A stretch of 64,000 nt of DNA from NCBI GenBank assembly GCA_012934845.2, contig WNNJ02002562.1, forward strand, positions 1 through 64,000. Reading direction: 5' to 3'. Within the stretch, counting starts at the first letter, position 1. Each line of letters begins with the position of its first letter. Source of the stretch: Pomphorhynchus laevis. Its lineage: Eukaryota; Acanthocephala; Palaeacanthocephala; Echinorhynchida; Pomphorhynchidae. A program made the position numbers and the translations under genes. The notes below the pieces were generated by a model, which saw only the letters and a program-made list of their open reading frames with translations, did no database searches and was not told the origin of the DNA. Below are positions 46,459-57,697 of the stretch, one piece after another.

Positions 46459-46799
46459 GTAAGTTTATTATTAATTTTAGTCAATACTGTGGATTATAAA
46501 GATCAATTTCAATAAATAAGATCGAAAATTATTATATAATATCTCGATATTAGATCTGTATCATTCACAAAAATCTGCAAAGAAGAACAAAATTAAACCT
46601 AACAATTTATGCTTAAATTCAGTTAAAGTAACCTAATGACTTCCCTCATTAATACTCCGTACCAGCTAGATTCAGTTAAGAAAATCCAAACACTGTTAAA
46701 ATTATTGGCACTTGTATTATATAAATATAATCATTTTAAATTAATAAAATTAAATTAAACAATAACAATAAAATAAAATTAAATAAATAACATTAAATT

Positions 46800-47190
46800 A
46801 AATGGCCAGACGGCGCTACTCTTGTGCCGTGGGAACGTGAGAGGCTTCTCGCATGGGATTGCACATGTGTGAACACACTGGCATCCTCCTATTTGGCCCG
46901 TTCATTACTATGTGTAGGCACCTTGGCATCGGACGCCGAGCGAAGAAAGCTCACAAAGTACAGCGACCTGAATCGCGCGTTCACGGTTTTTGTGCCTATA
47001 GCTGTCGAATCCCTGGGCGCACTTGGAAAAACGCGGTAGTATTCTTGATATCACTTGGAAGGAAAATCCAGCGATCGACCAGCGACCTACTCCCGGGGAG
47101 ATTCCTGCAACAGAGAATCAGCGCAGCCATTCAGAGGGGTAACGGGGCATGCATCATGGAGACGATCGCCGGCAGATCCCCATAAGAATG
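46800..47190 (+). mobile_element. C-terminal fragment of the RT/PD-(D/E)XK-like element (family H)
   Basis: Frames give ATLVPWERERLLAWDCTCVN, ERRKLTKYSDLNRAF and VPIAVESLGALGK, then QQRISAAIQRGNGA. The spacing of D (WDCT), the K-containing KLTKY and the E in AVESLG is reminiscent of a PD-(D/E)XK nuclease fold. More GC-rich than the surrounding intron. Broken at least twice. Confidence 0.65.
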
Positions 47191-48220
47191 TAATTTCTGA
47201 CTATATTTTCTTGAGACAATTTGATTTTGTTAATGATTATAATATGCGTTTTTTAGGATATTTATTGATAAAAGTTTAATATATGAATCTATAATTTTCA
47301 ATTATAAATTTACATTGTAATTAAATTTACAATTTACAAATTTTAATAATTTTATATTGCGATCAAATTTTCTATTTAAATTAAAAGTTACATAATTGAT
47401 GTATTCATCAATTATATATTTATAATTGTAGTGAGGGGTTAGCCATTTTCTATGTATAATTAAACATCCTTAAAGCTCGTTGTAAATGTAGTCATGCTAT
47501 GTAGACGTTTACTGAAGGAACTATAAAAGTATCGATATGTTTCTCATAAAAATATAATAAATATCAATGTTCAATTTAAAAAAGATTTAAATGTATTGAA
47601 ATTATTTGCACATAACTTCAAAAACACTATATGCATATTATCATATTAATATTTTCATACGATGTATCCTATCGTCAACCAAGTTATCACGGAATGTGAC
47701 CAACTATTTAAGCAGTATTTTTAATAAAATATTAGTTTCAAGTAACACTAAATTTTTATAGGCAATTCATTAAGAAAGTCCGTTCTGTTTTTTTTTAAAT
47801 TTATTAAATCAACTAAGTATTTTTCAAGAAAATTGAAAAATTCATCAATTAAACGTGTACTCAATTCTAAATGTCTGTCAAACTATCTGATTACCCACAC
47901 TATTTTTCCTTTTAGAATTATTCATTACAATAATATATTTATCTTCATTATAGTAAATTGAGATATTTGGTATAATGTATCGTAGCATAGATATCCGTTT
48001 CTTATGCTGCACTCGCCAAATAAAGCCAAGTGATATATAAGTTGAATCAAAATATGATTATCAACATAAAAATTGAAACTTATATTTTCTATGTGATGCT
48101 AATTTTTAATAAAATACTAAAAGCAGAAGAATAAATCAAATCAGCTAAGTCTACGTATTTTGGAATTTTTCAAAATAAAAATGGATCAACATTACTTATT
48201 TTTAAAATTGCTAATTTATT
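47191..48220. other. AT-rich intron
   Basis: No exon with correct phase found. Contains a short PLE-C tail trace at 48133-48158 (aaatcagctaagtctacgta). Confidence 0.4.
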
Positions 48221-48228
48221 TTTATTAA

Positions 48229-48311
48229 TCGCTAGCTGCTGCTAGAACCATCAGAAACAACATGTTTTGTTTAGACGTTTTGTTGATAATGATGCTAGCA
48301 GCAGCTAGCGA
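48229..48311. repeat. Hairpin with 17-bp perfect arms
   Basis: cgctagctgctgctag (48230-48245) and its exact complement ctagcagcagctagcg (48295-48310). Flanking AT-rich sequence extends the pairing imperfectly to about 35 bp per arm. The loop holds atcagaaacaacatg. Located 110 bp before exon 9. Confidence 0.8.
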
Positions 48312-48420
48312 AATATAAAAATAAATTATTGATTTATAAATTATTTATTGATCATGTTCAAAAATTCCGAATTAAAAAATGAATCAGCATCAGTTATTTT
48401 TAATAATTTTGCATTTTTAG

Positions 48421-48453
48421 CTTCGAGCATAAAATATAATTGCCCTGTTCACG
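48421..48453 (+). CDS. Exon 9: 33-nt micro-exon
   Basis: Acceptor gcatttttag, donor gtaaga. Reads SSIKYNCPVH with the first Ser split, phase 1-1. Followed by an intron of only 57 nt. Confidence 0.7.
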
Positions 48454-48510
48454 GTAAGAAATTTAAGCTTTATCTCTATATACAGTAAGGTTCTTTTGAT
48501 TCACAAATAG

Positions 48511-48546
48511 GACAAGCCTCGAAGAATTTAAACGAAAAACGTATTG
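48511..48546 (+). CDS. Exon 10: 36-nt micro-exon
   Basis: Acceptor cacaaatag, donor gtaaac. Reads QASKNLNEKRI after a Gly split codon, phase 1-1. Flanked by introns of 57 and 52 nt. Confidence 0.7.
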
Positions 48547-48598
48547 GTAAACTTAACTTATTTTTATAAATGCGAAATTTTAATATTATATGTTATAG

Positions 48599-48673
48599 AA
48601 TCAGCATGTGTTGACGAACCTTCAAAAAAGACAGACAGTAATCGAGAAGATGAAGATAAAATAAAGAAAACGG
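48599..48673 (+). CDS. Exon 11: 75-nt exon, charged
   Basis: Acceptor tgttatag, donor gtaatt. Reads SACVDEPSKKTDSNREDEDK then IKKT, phase 1-1. Strongly hydrophilic with alternating acidic and Lys residues. It resembles the alternative terminal exon at 57621 (CVCTRISSDEENKDDVE), so the two may be related by duplication. Confidence 0.72.
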
Positions 48674-48808
48674 GTAATTTTTATAAAAATTTCGAAATAT
48701 TCCAGTTCTTTTAGAGATGTTGACTATATATTTGGAAAACGAAAATATAAATAAATTTATTTTTAAATTTGTTCGAAAATGTTTATTTTATCATTGTTTC
48801 TTTCATAG

Positions 48809-48843
48809 GAGGTGGCAATAATTTAAAATATGCTAACTACTAG
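48809..48843 (+). CDS. Exon 12a: terminal exon, short isoform
   Basis: Acceptor ctttcatag; reads GGNNLKYANY then TAG at 48841-48843, in the phase left by exon 11. Ends the 234-residue form. Confidence 0.7.
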
Positions 48844-49821
48844 ATTAAAATGAGGATGATATATTGCCTTAGATTTATTCAATATGGTGCTTAACTAAAA
48901 CTTGATTATGTTCTTTCGTAATGAACAGTGTAGATTGTTGAATGTATTAATAACGAAATACATGTCTAGTGTTAGGGTTTGACAATGTATTGTTTGACTT
49001 TCGTAAATGACTGAGCGTTCGAGTAAAGCAAGCATACGTGGTTCGTCCCCAGTTTTGATCTTAACTTTATAAAATATAAACGAAATTCATCTTTGATCCC
49101 AACGACTGCTTTTCCACTTATATTTTAATATGTATTGACGAATTTCATTGTGTCGTTTAATATTCCAAACTTTTCCCACTCAATAGTTTATTGACAAACC
49201 GAAAAAAAACTGATTTTTTAGAGTGCTCAATGGAAAAATGATTAAGGATCATTGTTAAAAGTTTGGCACCCTAAATCAACTTTTCTTATTTGTTTTGTGC
49301 TTGTTGTTGTTCAAACGAGTAAGATTTCTGGGAAGGTTGGAAAACGACTTAGATAGTGAGAAGTGCATGATAGCGGACCTATCACAAAATGAACATAAAA
49401 TTCAAAATCAGTTTCCGAAAAGAAGATAACACCACAAATAGTGGAGATAGTATTTATGGGAGTAAACAGAGCAACATTATCTTAAAACAACAAAACATTT
49501 ATCTAATTTTAGAGGACAACCAACAGTGAAAAGCGTCTTTGCACATATCAAGAATGGAAATGTACCGCACAATGCTTTAGTAGCTACGTATTTGTTGCGT
49601 ATTTCTAATACATATTATTTGAGCATAAAAATATAAAAAAAATATTTCCTTAGAGACATCAAAATATAGTATATCATTTTATTTAAATATAAAATATTGA
49701 TTTACTGCAGCATTGTTTCTTAAAATAATTGTTTTACAGATATAAAATTGGCAACTGTTATATTGAGATAAAGAGCTTATTTTCATTATTTTCTAAATTT
49801 ACATAGTTTTGAATTATGCAG
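48844..49821. other. Intron or 3' UTR, AT-rich
   Basis: Would be 3' UTR for the short isoform and intron for the long one. No further exon supported. Confidence 0.35.
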
Positions 49822-49878
49822 ATAATTCAAAAATCTTCGCTTATTTAGATCCTATTGCTGCAGATACAGACAAAGAAG
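49822..49878 (+). CDS. Exon 12b: 57-nt exon of the long isoform
   Basis: Acceptor attatgcag, donor gtaata. Reads NSKIFAYLDPIAADTDKE after a split codon, phase 1-1, so it can splice directly from exon 11 in place of exon 12a. It leaves phase 1, which fits the terminal exon at 57621. Confidence 0.6.
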
Positions 49879-51539
49879 GTAATAAAAAATCGTTTTTATT
49901 CCTTTCTTAAGAATGTTAATTGAAATCAGCATATTTGTTTTAACCGGATATATTTAAAAGCATTACTTATAAATTGCCATTCAATTTAGAATTGCTTTTT
50001 ATTTGTTTAGGATTTTTTATTTATATTTTTTAGTAACATTTTATCATTTAAATTTTATCATCTATTACCAAAAAAATTGACAAATATTTAATTGACTTTT
50101 AATACCAAAAGTGGTATTAAACCTGCCGAAAACAATTTTACTGATGTAATTCTACCTCGCATACTAAACAACATAAAATCTTAATAGAAAATTCTAATAT
50201 TTTATTTTAAATAATATAATATAATAATATAGTAATTGTTTATAATTGTTAATAATTATATTATTAATTGATATAATTATAATATTTATCTAAGATGATT
50301 TATTAATACCCACTGTAACCTTTTTTTACAACAAATTCAACTTAATGGTTTTTCGTTGGGTTGTCGAACGGTTATCGTTCGGTTGTCACTCGATTGTGAT
50401 TCAATTGTTCGAGCTCTCACCTGGGGTTATTGCTAGCTGCATACTTGACCATGAATAAGTTATGATTTAAAGATGAACAGTGATGTTAGTATCTTAATAT
50501 AATGTATATATTTTCATTAGTTGGATTATGGAAAGTACGGGTCAATAGAATAAGTGATAAATTGAAGGGGACTTTGTGTTGCAAACTTTGCAGCGGCAGA
50601 TGCTCGACTGATCATGACACAAAACACGAATAGTGCAAAGTTTGTCGTGCTAGCCATGTATGTGAGCTCGAACAATCATAGGTTTTTTAGGGTAGTGTGG
50701 TTTTAGCCAAATGGGTTAAAGATTTTTTCCATCTGGATGATATTTGGGTCGACGAGGATGAGTTTGTTGGTGTACTATAAAATGTGCTTTTGGAATGTTA
50801 ATATTTCTGGTTGACTAAATTGACGTCAATAGTCAATAGAGAGTAGAGACACAGAGGTCAAAACTGCGACAAGACAAGAGTGGAATGGATTTTTTGGTGA
50901 GAAGCATTTTGCACGAATTGAGTTTGTTGGAAGTTATGGGTGGATATATCTAGGCTTATGACAGGAAGAGTAAGTTATCATTAGCTCTAACATTATTTAA
51001 AAATGTAAAGCTTCATGTAGGAATTGTTTTGCAAGGTTTTTGTAAGCAAATAATTGCTTGTAAGAATTTTACAGGTTTATTTATTGATTTGTCGTTTAAT
51101 GTTAGTTTGTAATAATGGGCTAGACGACCACAACGAGGAAACGTGATAGCTTTGTTCTTAAGAGTAAGTGCACACTCTAGCAGAATAAACTCACTTCTTC
51201 GGACTCAAAGTCTACTTGGCGCATTTTAAACTCACGTTCTTCAACGTCTAGTAGCATCGATCCAAACTTGATTTCTTCTTATCTTCAATCTAAATATGCT
51301 AATACTCTATCATATATCCATTCAACTCTCGATCATCGACTGCCTCAATACAACTTTATCTTCTTGAACTCTTCTATATCTTTCCCATTTCTTCTGACCA
51401 AGTTTCAAAAGTTCTCATTTCATTGCCTAATAAATATTCTCATATCAACCATCTTCCTATGTACTTTACTTAACTTATTTACCATTCAGTTTCTCTGTTT
51501 CTAACAACCTTGTTCAAGTATTTTATCTGCATTGGCACT
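49879..51539. other. AT-rich region, possible LINE ORF1 traces
   Basis: 50560-50760 carries Cys-bearing text (LCCKLCSGRC, KVCRASHVCELE) in broken frames that may be a worn LINE ORF1 finger. Not assigned. The rest is AT-rich intron. Confidence 0.3.
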
Positions 51540-51835
51540 TAGCTAATTGCCAGCAATGTGACGCACAATACATCGGTAAAACCGGTCGGTCATTAAATTT
51601 ACGGGTAAATAATCTCGTAGATGTGACATACGAAAAAGGAAGAGTGATTGATCAAGTTGTAGCACATACCCTGTCGCATAGAGGAGAAGAACGTTTTTAC
51701 TACACGTGTATAAAATCTGAAGCAAATAATGTTAAGAGAAAGCGTGCCGAGATGAATATTATAGGTCAACTAATGACAGATAGAACGCCGGGCATAAATA
51801 CTAAACACGTGTTTTTATGGCGCAACAATAGATAA
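51540..51835 (+). mobile_element. PLE endonuclease fragment (GIY-YIG)
   Basis: LANCQQCDAQYIGKTGRSLN followed by LRVNN, VVAHTLSHRGEERF and KRKRAEMNIIGQLMTDRTPG: the YxxxCxxCxxxYIGKT strand pair, Arg and downstream H/E of a PLE GIY-YIG domain. No RT upstream. A PLE family distinct from A-D. Confidence 0.7.
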
Positions 51836-51924
51836 CTATAAATTCATGTTTCTTGTTTTTTAGATATTGTTCTGAAGAAACCTTAGAGGGCAAAATAAAT
51901 GTGGAAGGTTCTATAATATTTTTT

Positions 51925-52868
51925 TTAACGAAAAAACGAATTTATTTGACAAAGACACTGCAAAATCATAACAAAAGTAACAATGAAAAAAATTTGTCTG
52001 AGACACCATGAGCTAGCCCGCACGAGAGTTATTTCAATGGAACGTCTGAATCGGCTAATCACGTCACTGTAACGGCACTCTCTTCTCACTGCTACGTCTT
52101 TTGCTAAGCGTTTTACCAACTGTTCTGCCTCATCCCCTAATCCACCTTGTATTGACAAAATAACTGGTATAAAAGCTGCTCTTTCGATATTGGATATCCG
52201 TTCGGAGTACTTAGCCTTTTTTCGATTCTCGTTATAACTGAACGCTGATCGTGGAGTCATTGTGGCATAGGAACGAGCATGTGTATTGAATAGAGAAATG
52301 TCCAGGTAGGACCGCTCAGACGGGACGCCAAACAACCCCGAACACAAGACGTCAAGACGTGCATTGCGATCTAGTGTAGTGGAAGAAGAATCGAATTGAA
52401 TAGTTGGATCAACGGGAGAAAGCAGTGGCTCAGTTGTAGTTGATGTGTTCACACCTCTGAAGTTAATTTGGTAAAAATGTCTCTGATCACATTGTGTCTT
52501 ACTATTGATTTCCCTCCGCATTTGCAAGATAATGAATGAACAACACTAAGAACTTCCCCACATACACATTTGCCTAAAGTATTTAAAATTTGCCACACAT
52601 ATCTGACAGAGAGACCATCGGAAAATTCTTGATTGCTTAAGCGAAACTTAGGATCATCACTAGGGCGAGCAGATAGCCAGGTCGACGCGCCCTTTCGAGC
52701 TGCATGCTTTAAAATTACCTGTTCGCAGTCGTCCACTGAATTTAACAGTGACGAAAATTTTTCGGCAGCCCGGAGATTCTTTAGTTTTCTAATTTCAACT
52801 ATTGACTGTTGCTGGATGGTATCAATGTCGCCTCCGAGACCTAACTCAAATAAGGGCTTACATAGCAA
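51925..52868 (-). mobile_element. C-terminal part of the RT/nuclease-like element (family H, minus strand)
   Basis: 52868-52449: LNSVDDCEQVILKHAARKGA, RLSNQEFSDGLSVRYVWQIL, CVCGEVLSVVHSLSCKCGGK and IVRHNVIRDIF, a conserved Cys/His block. 52527-51925: RNARLDVLCSGLFGVPSERS, YLDISLFNTHARSY, KKAKYSERISNIERAAFIPV and ILSIQGGLGDEAEQLVKRLA. The order D...YLDI...K.KY...E....IP fits a PD-(D/E)XK-like nuclease at the C-terminus of this RT family. Two open stretches of 139 and 200 codons overlap in different frames. Confidence 0.7.
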
Positions 52869-52934
52869 AGAAGAATATTCCCATTCAGAATATTAACGTA
52901 GAATATTACGTAGGTTCTATAATAATAATTAAAA

Positions 52935-55480
52935 ATTCGTCTCCTACAAATTCATGGAAATATTAATACATACATCTTTATTTCGAGATGAATTTAATTT
53001 CCACGGAAATTTTTTAGCATCATTTAACTGTCGGAGCTTAGTCTGCTGTTTAGTCACCAACACCAATTTTACAAAAAGGCCGAGCCACCTGTACACGTAC
53101 TACCATGGAATAGACACAAAACCCAGGGAGTCGCAAATTGATTTCGTCTTCGTGAGGCGAAAGCACAAGAAGACGGTGCTCGACACAAAGGCCATCCCAT
53201 CCGAGACCACAGCAACTCAACACAAGCCACTGATATGCGACCTGAAACTTGAAGTCCCCAGTAAACCGAGGCCAGAACTAACGAAGACGATCCGAATCAA
53301 GTGGTAGAAACTGAGAGAACAAGATAAATTTGGAAAAAAGGCAAAGCTGGCCCGGATCAGACTGCCTAGCGGACATAGAGTTCAGGACACCTGGATCGCG
53401 TTGCGCTGCACCATCCCCCTAGCTGCAAAGCACATACTCGGATCCATCAAGCCATGTTAACAATACATCGACAGAGAAACTTGGTTCTGGACAGAAGAGG
53501 TCAAAGACGCGCTGAAGGCAAAAATTCCTACAAGGTTCTCCGGATCGCACAAATGCAGGATAACAAGGATGAGTACCACCGAGCGAAAAAGAAAGCAAGG
53601 AAACAAGTAGCTATTGCTAAGAGCAACCACCTAGATAATCTCCACCGACAGCTCGACACTCCAGAGGAGAAAAAGGCGTGTACTGACTAGCCCGTGCAAG
53701 ACGGAAGAAGGCAGCAGACATCGAGAAGTTCTATGATATCAGTGATGAGCGAGGAAAACTCCTAATACACCCACAAGACGTGCTGATAGATATTTCAAAG
53801 TTATCGACACAGAAAAGTTCGAACACCCACCTATACCAGAAGGGACTCCAAACCACACACAAGTTGAGCAACTCAACGAGGCAGAGGTCAGCGTGGCAAT
53901 TATGAAGATCAAGCCGGTTAAAGCCAACGGACCCGATGATGTGGCGGCGAACTTCTGGAAAATCAACCCGGATGAGTGGACACCATTGCTAACGAAGATT
54001 CTCCAGAAGATTGTTGACACAAAAGAGGTCTTAGAAGACTGGAGTAGAAGCACAACTATCTCAATCTGGAAGCAGCAAGGAAGCCAAGCAGATTGCCAAA
54101 ACTACCGGCCAATCCGTCTTCTCAGCACGCCATGAGGATCTTAGAGAGAGTGATCGACAAGAGAATACGTGACACGATCAAACTAAGTGTCAACCAGGCA
54201 GGCTTTGTGCGCAACTGTGGAGCCATCGATGCAATACACTCAGCCAGACTACTCCTTGAAAAGCACAGAGAGAAGAAGCAGCCCCTCCATGTAGCTTTTC
54301 TGGACCTTGAGAGGGCGCTCGACGAAGTCCCTTATGAGCTCTTATGGTACGCCCTGAGATGCAGAGAAGTACCGGAGGAATTGATCGAATGGGTGAAGAT
54401 GCTGGATAAAGGAACTACGAGCAGTGTGCTAACAGCAGCGAAAAAATCCAACGAATTCTCAGTCTCAGTCGGTGTGCACCAAGGATATGCACTATTTTTA
54501 TTGCTATTCGTCATAGTTATGGACGTGATTACGAAAGACCTTAAAATACTAGCACTGTGGACCATTCTGTATGCCAACGATGTTATGCAGGTATCTAAGG
54601 ACAAACATGACCCAGTCATAATTATGGACGTGATTACGAAAGTCTTGCAAAGAAAAGCACAATGGACAATCCTGTATGCCGACGATGATTTGCTGGTATC
54701 TAAGGACAAACATAACCTCGAGCAGCAAGTGCAACAATGGCACGATCGCCTAGCACAGTTTGGGTTGAAACTGAGCACAGGCAAAACAAAGTATTTGACG
54801 ACGAACCATAAGGAATATGTAAGCCTATCAGTAAATAACGTGTTTTTGCCAAAGACAAATGCGTTCAAATATCTGGGATCAGTCATCTCCAGTACATTAG
54901 GAGTGGCAAAAGACGTCACCACCTTCATCAAAGCTAGCTGGACAAAATGTAAAGTAGCCACTGGAGTCTGGTGCGACAAACGTATGCCAGACAGACTCAA
55001 ATCGAAGTTCTACAAAAGCGTGATACGACCTGAAGCAATTTACGGTGCTGAGTGCTGGGCAATGATAGCAGAAGCAGAACGTAAGCTTGGATGTATGGAA
55101 ACGAAAATGCTAGGGTGGATGGCGGGAAAAACTCGCCAAGACCATATTCGTAACAAAGCAACCGCAAGCGATTTGGCGTAGCACACATAGCAGACAAACT
55201 GAGAGAATCAAGGCTGAGATGGTATGGACATGTACTGAGTGCAGACGTCAACACACTGGCGCAGGCACCACTTCAAATGTTGGTGGACGGAAAGAGACCA
55301 AGAGTAACACCACAGAAAAGATGGATGGATACCCTACTGAATGATATGAAAATGGTCGGACTTACGCCCAAAGACGCAGCGGACAGGGCATTTTGCATCA
55401 GCGAACGTGATAAGCGGACCCCGCCAAACGGGATAAACGCTAAGAAAAGGCTTAATCTGCTGTTTTATTTGTAGGTTTTG
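52935..55480 (+). mobile_element. RTE-like LINE, 5'-truncated
   Basis: Endonuclease C-terminal part (NTNFTKRPSHLYTYYHGI, RESQIDFVFVRRKHKK, 53040-53180), connector, RT (53893-55181) and the RTE-type tail block HIADKLRESRLRWYGHVL and GKRPRVTPQKRWMDTLLNDM to about 55470. About five or six breaks, but RT has a continuous 362-codon stretch. The RT contains an internal tandem duplication of its active-site segment. Confidence 0.85.
53893..55181 (+). pseudogene. RTE reverse transcriptase with duplicated YADD block
   Basis: KANGPDDVAANFWKI, TISIWKQQGSQADCQNYRPI, then from 54093 a long frame: RILERVIDKRIRDTIKLSVN, QAGFVRNCGAIDAIHSARLL, LHVAFLDLERALDEVPYELL (motif A), VGVHQGYALF (motif B), the first active-site copy WTILYANDVMQVSKDKH (54575), the second WTILYADDDLLVSKDKH (54660), KTKYLTTNHKE, AFKYLGSVISS, GAECWAMIAEAERKL, and LGCMETKMLGWMAGKTRQDH. 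The two blocks are 105 nt (35 codons) each and lie head to tail in frame. The first has YAND, the second intact YADD. Confidence 0.88.
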
Positions 55481-55499
55481 ATTTCTTATAAAAGCCGAA

Positions 55500-56950
55500 T
55501 AAACTTGATTCCAGCAAAAGTATGGCTGGTGCGTGATGATATTATTAGAGGCGTAAGATTGAAGTATGCATAAAATAAATCGTAGCATGGAAGCAAATGG
55601 ATTACAGGTTGCTGATGATAATTTCAAAGAAAGGTTGTCACAGTTTGTGCACGCTGATGATAATGTGTTGCACAGTGTTGAATAGCTATTTGAAATGTTG
55701 TTTTGCAATAAAAGATAAAATGACAATATTAATTTTGGTAGTATTCAACTTGGTTTGTATAATTCGACGACTGAGTTTTATAAGGTTTTAGTTTGCTTGA
55801 CCTGTGTTGGAGGCTATAAGGGAAATTTCCGCGATGACTTGTTTGTGCTTACGATTAAATAAGCATGCATTATAAACGTATTCCGTAACTTCAGCATAAA
55901 TAGAAACAAATACGAGATATGTTGCTGATCCATTATGGCTTTAATAGCTATCAATTGATGAAGATTATTGAATAGAAATTCCTAGCGTGCAAGAACGAGG
56001 AGATAAGTTTAAACTTTTATGCATTAGAATAAGAATAATGAGCGTAGAAGTCACCTATAATTATAACTGGTCGGTTTAGAGTTATCTATGAGATAACTGT
56101 AGATAATTCGCCTGTAATTTTTAGGAAAGTGAAAGATAATGTGAAGTAACAACCGATGATGGTACATAAAGATGTTTGTAAGGTTATTGAACAATTTATT
56201 TTACTTGTTGACCAATTCAAGCAATCAGCATCCAAGCGTATTAGTAGATCTTCTTGAGGGCGACATCTTACTTGATGATTGCAGGAATTTCAATACAATG
56301 AAAGCCATGGATGGTGATAGGAGTGCATTGCAGTGTTTCAGTTAGGACAATTACATGGAAGGATGAGAGGAACGATACTAACCCGAAAGATAAAAAGTAT
56401 TTTATTCCTTCAACACTAGTTGAGTATTCGTATGATATATTTAAATGAGGTAGATGTTGGATCACAAAATTTGGATGACAAGCGAAATAAACACCATTTG
56501 ATAATGAACGGACTGGAGAAATAAAGTATGGAGATTTAAGTGATGTTTTAATAATTTTTGGATAATATTGATTGTTACTGTAGCGAGTTATGATATTCTA
56601 CTTTAGTGAGGGTGGATAAATTTTTTTAGTTCAAAGTGCACATTGCCAGTCATTCAGATGAACTTACTGGTGTATTTTCAGAAAGTGATACTATGCTTCG
56701 TCATCTTATAACGTAGTGCTTTGCAGGATTGTTAGTTTGAGTGGTACGACGAAGTTGGCTTAATTAAAGTTATTTTTTATGTATTCATTGAAAAGGTCAT
56801 GGTTGACAATAACAGACGTGCGGGAGGAGTTTAATCTTAGCTTTGGACAGCTTATAAAACTCTTTGAACTATATTGATGAGGTCAAAATGATGAGTAAAT
56901 AAGGAGGGATGTTTTCGATTTTGATTGGTAATCGCTTATGGCGTTTAATC
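55500..56950 (-). mobile_element. Decayed CR1-like LINE endonuclease fragment
   Basis: Minus-strand pieces: FLSSFHVIVLTETLQ and ITIHGFHCIE (about 56400-56280), and LNRPVIIIIGDFYAHYSYSN (about 56070), which match EN strands (I.LTET, GDFN). The rest is too worn to assign. Confidence 0.45.
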
Positions 56951-57620
56951 TTCTTTTATAAAATAAAATCGAATATAATATATGTAACAATTATTTGTTG
57001 CTTACTTTAAAAATATAAGAAATTAAAAATTGATAATTAGATTAGAGGTATTACGTCTTTGTCAAATTTGTGATTTATAATATTCTTGAAGCTCATTTTG
57101 ACATTTTAATTGAAACTCGTCTTAAAGTTGGGTAATAAAAAGAGAAATAAAAAAGAGAAAAATGTTATCACATTCATAAATCCAGTACCGCTAAGTGGGA
57201 TATATATAGTAAAAAATTCATATCGCGTCTTATTACTTAAAGGGAAGGTGCAGTCTATCAGAAAATATCTGACCATGCTATTGCAGTGAGTTAAGGTACA
57301 TATATCAAAATCTGATAGCATAACAGGTCCTATTAAAGACATACTATATTTAATCTAACATAATCCGCATTATTAAAATCAATCAAATATACAACAAACT
57401 GTATTAATAGTTTGTCTGTATTAATACTGTATCACAATATTAATACTGTATCTTACTGCATAAATTTGGGATTAGTAAATCTATGTTTTCATTATTAAAA
57501 CCGATATTTGCAGATTTAACACAGCAAATAATGATTTTTTTAATTTTTACAGTAATTTTTACAGTGCACATGCTATTACATATCCGGTGACATGATATAT
57601 TTGCAATTTCTGTATTATAG
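56951..57620. other. AT-rich intron with a decayed PLE-C tail
   Basis: 57226-57360 resembles the PLE-C hairpin region on the plus strand (tctgatagcataacaggtcct at 57311). No other feature seen. Confidence 0.4.
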
Positions 57621-57697
57621 GTGACGTCAAATGTGTGTGCACCCGAATTTCATCCGATGAAGAAAACAAAGACGACGTCGAAACAATAGACAAATAA
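57621..57697 (+). CDS. Exon 13: alternative terminal exon, acidic tail
   Basis: Acceptor tgtattatag; with the base left by exon 12b it reads G, then DVKCVCTRISSDEENKDD and VETIDK, then TAA (57695-57697). Similar in character to exon 11 (Cys, then Ser/Glu/Asp/Lys). Lies 7.7 kb downstream of exon 12b, the gap filled by PLE, RT/nuclease and RTE insertions. The linkage is inferred from phase and composition only. Confidence 0.5.

Larger units (their letters stand above)
33144..57697 (+). other. Symmetric short-exon gene for a secreted Pro/Tyr/Gln-rich protein (MEG-like)
   Basis: A chain of short exons with GT..AG borders shares one reading phase: exon 1 ends in phase 1, and each internal exon is a multiple of three beginning with two bases and ending with one base of a split codon. 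Exon lengths are 63, 63, 63, 63, 63, 93, 42, 33, 36 and 75 nt, then a 35-nt terminal exon with TAG (48809-48843), or a 57-nt exon plus a 77-nt terminal exon (49822, 57621). From the ATG at 33177 the first form totals 705 nt (234 residues), the second 804 nt (267 residues). A hydrophobic N-terminal signal peptide precedes P/Y/Q-rich repeats and an acidic, Lys-rich tail, so secretion is likely. Function unknown. Exon symmetry, size and the signal exon match the logic of schistosome micro-exon genes. Introns hold several retroelements. No transcript evidence is available here. Confidence 0.75.

Noticed and set aside
50520-50545. Mini-exon between ttcattag and gtacgg
   Set aside because: Its length does not keep the phase 1-1 pattern and it has no supporting similarity.
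54332-55000. 222-codon minus-strand frame
   Set aside because: Lies antisense to the RTE reverse transcriptase, which has clear RT motifs.
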